A stretch of DNA of 64,000 nt, taken from contig NZ_FNBG01000016.1 in assembly GCF_900102215.1 (NCBI RefSeq), positions 50,426 to 114,425 on the forward strand, in the 5' to 3' direction. The translations under genes and the position numbers were made by a program. A model generated the notes under the pieces. That model saw only the letters and a list, made by a program, of their open reading frames with translations, was not told the DNA's origin and ran no database searches. The DNA is from Fontibacillus panacisegetis. Its GTDB lineage: Bacteria; Bacillota; Bacilli; Paenibacillales; Paenibacillaceae. Positions 62,669 to 64,000 of this stretch are shown in pieces (within the stretch, counting starts at the first letter, position 1; each line of letters begins with the position of its first letter).

Positions 62669-63665
62669 AATGCTCATTAATCCCGTACTGGATAAAGAAT
62701 TCAGACTTCGTATGAGAACGCCTCGTTCGGCATTCTCCATGCTTGCTTATATTCTCGTAATGGGCCTTCTTGCTATGGGAATTATTTATGTCGCGACAAG
62801 CAGCGGTTCAAGTCAAATGGGACGCGTTGATGCTGGCGTTAGCCGAATGATTTTTTATGCACTTAGTATGGCTCAGCTTGTATTGATTGCTTTTATGACC
62901 CCTGCATTGACCGCAGGTGTAATTAGTGGAGAAAGAGAAAAGCAGACCTTGAATATGCTGCTTACGACTCAGCAGAGCTCATCTACTATCATTCTTAGTA
63001 AGCTGATTTCCTCCTTAAGCTTCATGACTCTTATCATATTGGCCACGCTTCCGGTGTACAGTATTGTGTTCCTGTATGGCGGAGTGTCGCCGAAGCAGCT
63101 TGTACTTGTGTTTTTGTTTTATTTATTCGTTATGCTGCTGCTAGGATCGATAGGCGTATTTTTTTCGACTCTGTTCAAGCGGACGATGCTGTCGGTCATT
63201 ATGACGTATGGAGTAGGGTTAGTCATTTTTCTGGTCACAGGACTTGTGTATATACTATCGCTTGGCATTACTCAGTCGAATATGTATGCAACTGGTTCAC
63301 AACCGCCGCCGTATTCATGGATCGGCTTTATTCTTGGACTTAACCCAGCTGGTGCACTGATCAGCATTTTTGAACCTTCCTTTTCAGATACAGTTTTTTT
63401 GGTTCAGGGCAGCAACCTGACGGCATCTGCACCGATTGAGCTGTGGCTGGAGTTTCTGATTTTTTACAGCATATTAATCGTATTGTTCATTTGGCTCGCT
63501 ATTCGCTATATTCGTCCGGTCAGTCGGAAAAAGAAAAAGTCGATCGATCAGGGGCCAAGAGAGGAAAAGGCGGAAGCGAAGGAAGACTCTCAGGGTACTC
63601 AAGGGTCTCAAGGTATTCAAGAATCACAAGAATCACAAGAATCTCAGGGATTTCATAATCCGTAG
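62655..63665 (+). CDS. ABC-2 permease with Gln/Ser-rich C-terminal tail
   Basis: A 336-residue protein from ATG 62655 with AGGTGG eight bases upstream. About six helices; PVLDKEFRLRMRTPRSAF and GVISGEREKQTLNMLLTT are the ABC-2 (GldF/YhaP-like) landmarks. The last 45 residues are cytoplasmic, first basic (SRKKKKS), then an acidic Lys/Glu stretch, and end in repeated ESQ/GSQ units encoded by a tandem GAATCACAA-type 9-mer. The tail is probably length-variable. Last gene before the insertion sequence. Confidence 0.88.
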   Translation: MNWRKMLINPVLDKEFRLRMRTPRSAFSMLAYILVMGLLAMGIIYVATSSGSSQMGRVDAGVSRMIFYALSMAQLVLIAFMTPALTAGVISGEREKQTLNMLLTTQQSSSTIILSKLISSLSFMTLIILATLPVYSIVFLYGGVSPKQLVLVFLFYLFVMLLLGSIGVFFSTLFKRTMLSVIMTYGVGLVIFLVTGLVYILSLGITQSNMYATGSQPPPYSWIGFILGLNPAGALISIFEPSFSDTVFLVQGSNLTASAPIELWLEFLIFYSILIVLFIWLAIRYIRPVSRKKKKSIDQGPREEKAEAKEDSQGTQGSQGIQESQESQESQGFHNP

Positions 63666-63703
63666 AACTCAAAGGTCCTTATGGCCTGAAAGCATGCAAT
63701 TAT

Positions 63704-64000
63704 CAGACTGTTGAAAAAGTCATTATTTCACCAAATCACCGCGTTAATATGGTATAATATCTATATAATATATGCCAGAGAGCGGTGATTTTATGTTGTT
63801 TACAAATGATACAAACCCTCAATTAGAGTATGAACTGGTCTGCTTGGAGCAATTAGTTCCTCAAGATCATCTTTTGCGCAACATCGACAAATATATCGAT
63901 TTTAATTTCATTATTGATCTGGTTAAACCTTATTACTGTGAGAACAATGGGCGTCCCTCCCTAGATCCCATCGTATTCTTTAAAATGCTACTGCTTGGTT
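63704..64000 (+). mobile_element. Left end of an IS1182-type insertion sequence (continues beyond window)
   Basis: CAGACTGTTGAAAAAGTC begins about 40 bases after the permease stop and looks like a terminal repeat. A transposase frame follows 89 bases later. The right end is outside the window, so the exact boundary and any target duplication cannot be checked. Confidence 0.6.
63793..64000 (+). CDS. IS1182-family transposase, N-terminal part
   Basis: ATG 63793 opens a frame reading MLFTNDTNPQLEYELVCLEQ, then LVPQDHLLRNIDKYIDF and GRPSLDPIVFFKMLLLG. This is the N-terminal DUF772 region of IS1182/IS5-like DDE transposases (the VPxDHLLR and GRPSxDPxxxxK blocks). The catalytic DDE residues lie beyond the window. 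Only 69 codons are visible, all open. Confidence 0.9.
   Translation, partial: MLFTNDTNPQLEYELVCLEQLVPQDHLLRNIDKYIDFNFIIDLVKPYYCENNGRPSLDPIVFFKMLLLG

Overview
The window looks like a chromosomal segment of a spore-forming, Gram-positive Bacillota, most likely a Paenibacillus. The main evidence is the Bacillus-type gene order YdcC-like lipoprotein / alr / ndoAI / ndoA / tex / cmpA / sprT. Supporting signs are a large SLH-anchored surface enzyme, several Bacillus sporulation-associated or Bacillus-type small proteins (CmpA, YmaF, DUF2621), many strong Shine-Dalgarno sites, frequent TTG/GTG starts, and tRNA genes some of which lack an encoded CCA. No rRNA, CRISPR array or intact prophage is visible.

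Layout. 1-7.1 kb: end-truncated secreted M14 carboxypeptidase, a small Sm-like protein, a membrane-anchored alpha/beta hydrolase, an amino-acid permease and a divergent MFS transporter. 7.2-15.8 kb: ymaF, an intergenic repeat, then the conserved ydcC-alr-mazEF-(DUF4190)-tex block, with the tiny cortex-morphogenesis gene cmpA on the opposite strand and sprT after it. 15.8-21.7 kb: one 1962-residue GH85 endoglycosidase with LRR, discoidin, InlB-repeat, Ig-like and SLH modules and a cre-like box inside its 5' coding end. 22-27 kb: small ORF, solitary glgA, tRNA Asn/Ser/Glu/Leu, a HAD phosphatase, azlD-azlC and a second tRNA-Leu. 27.2-33.3 kb: alkaline phosphatase, a three-gene ABC/lipoprotein unit (possible metal uptake), and mntH. 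33.5-38.7 kb: small CxxC protein and a two-component system driving an ABC exporter.

38.8-43.8 kb is an AT-rich accessory-looking block: a YdeI-like protein followed by two tandem DUF262 (ParB-like, DGQQR) proteins, one with a C-terminal DUF1524/HNH-type domain. This is the best candidate in the window for an uncharacterised (possibly anti-phage) system. 44.2-54.9 kb is a complete, compact Tad/Flp pilus locus: TadZ-like, TadA, TadB, TadC, Flp pilin, TadE, TadG, a second TadE-like pseudopilin, prepilin peptidase and an FHA-domain regulator. It is preceded by a strong leader hairpin. 54.9-56.5 kb is degenerate sequence with a broken gene and a 576-bp inverted-repeat-bounded element. 56.5-63.7 kb: DUF2621, endonuclease IV, purU, and a GldG-like/ABC operon. 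The window ends in the 5' part of an IS1182-type insertion sequence.

The most unexpected non-coding signal is a dispersed intergenic repeat. Three copies (7.7, 24.3 and 38.8 kb) each consist of four short TGCA-bounded motifs with almost invariant spacing (about 50/61/51 bp) and overall dyad symmetry. A sequence-unrelated element at 56.0 kb has the same 2+2 plan (51/72/51). All functional statements come from reading motifs and gene order by eye; no database search was run.
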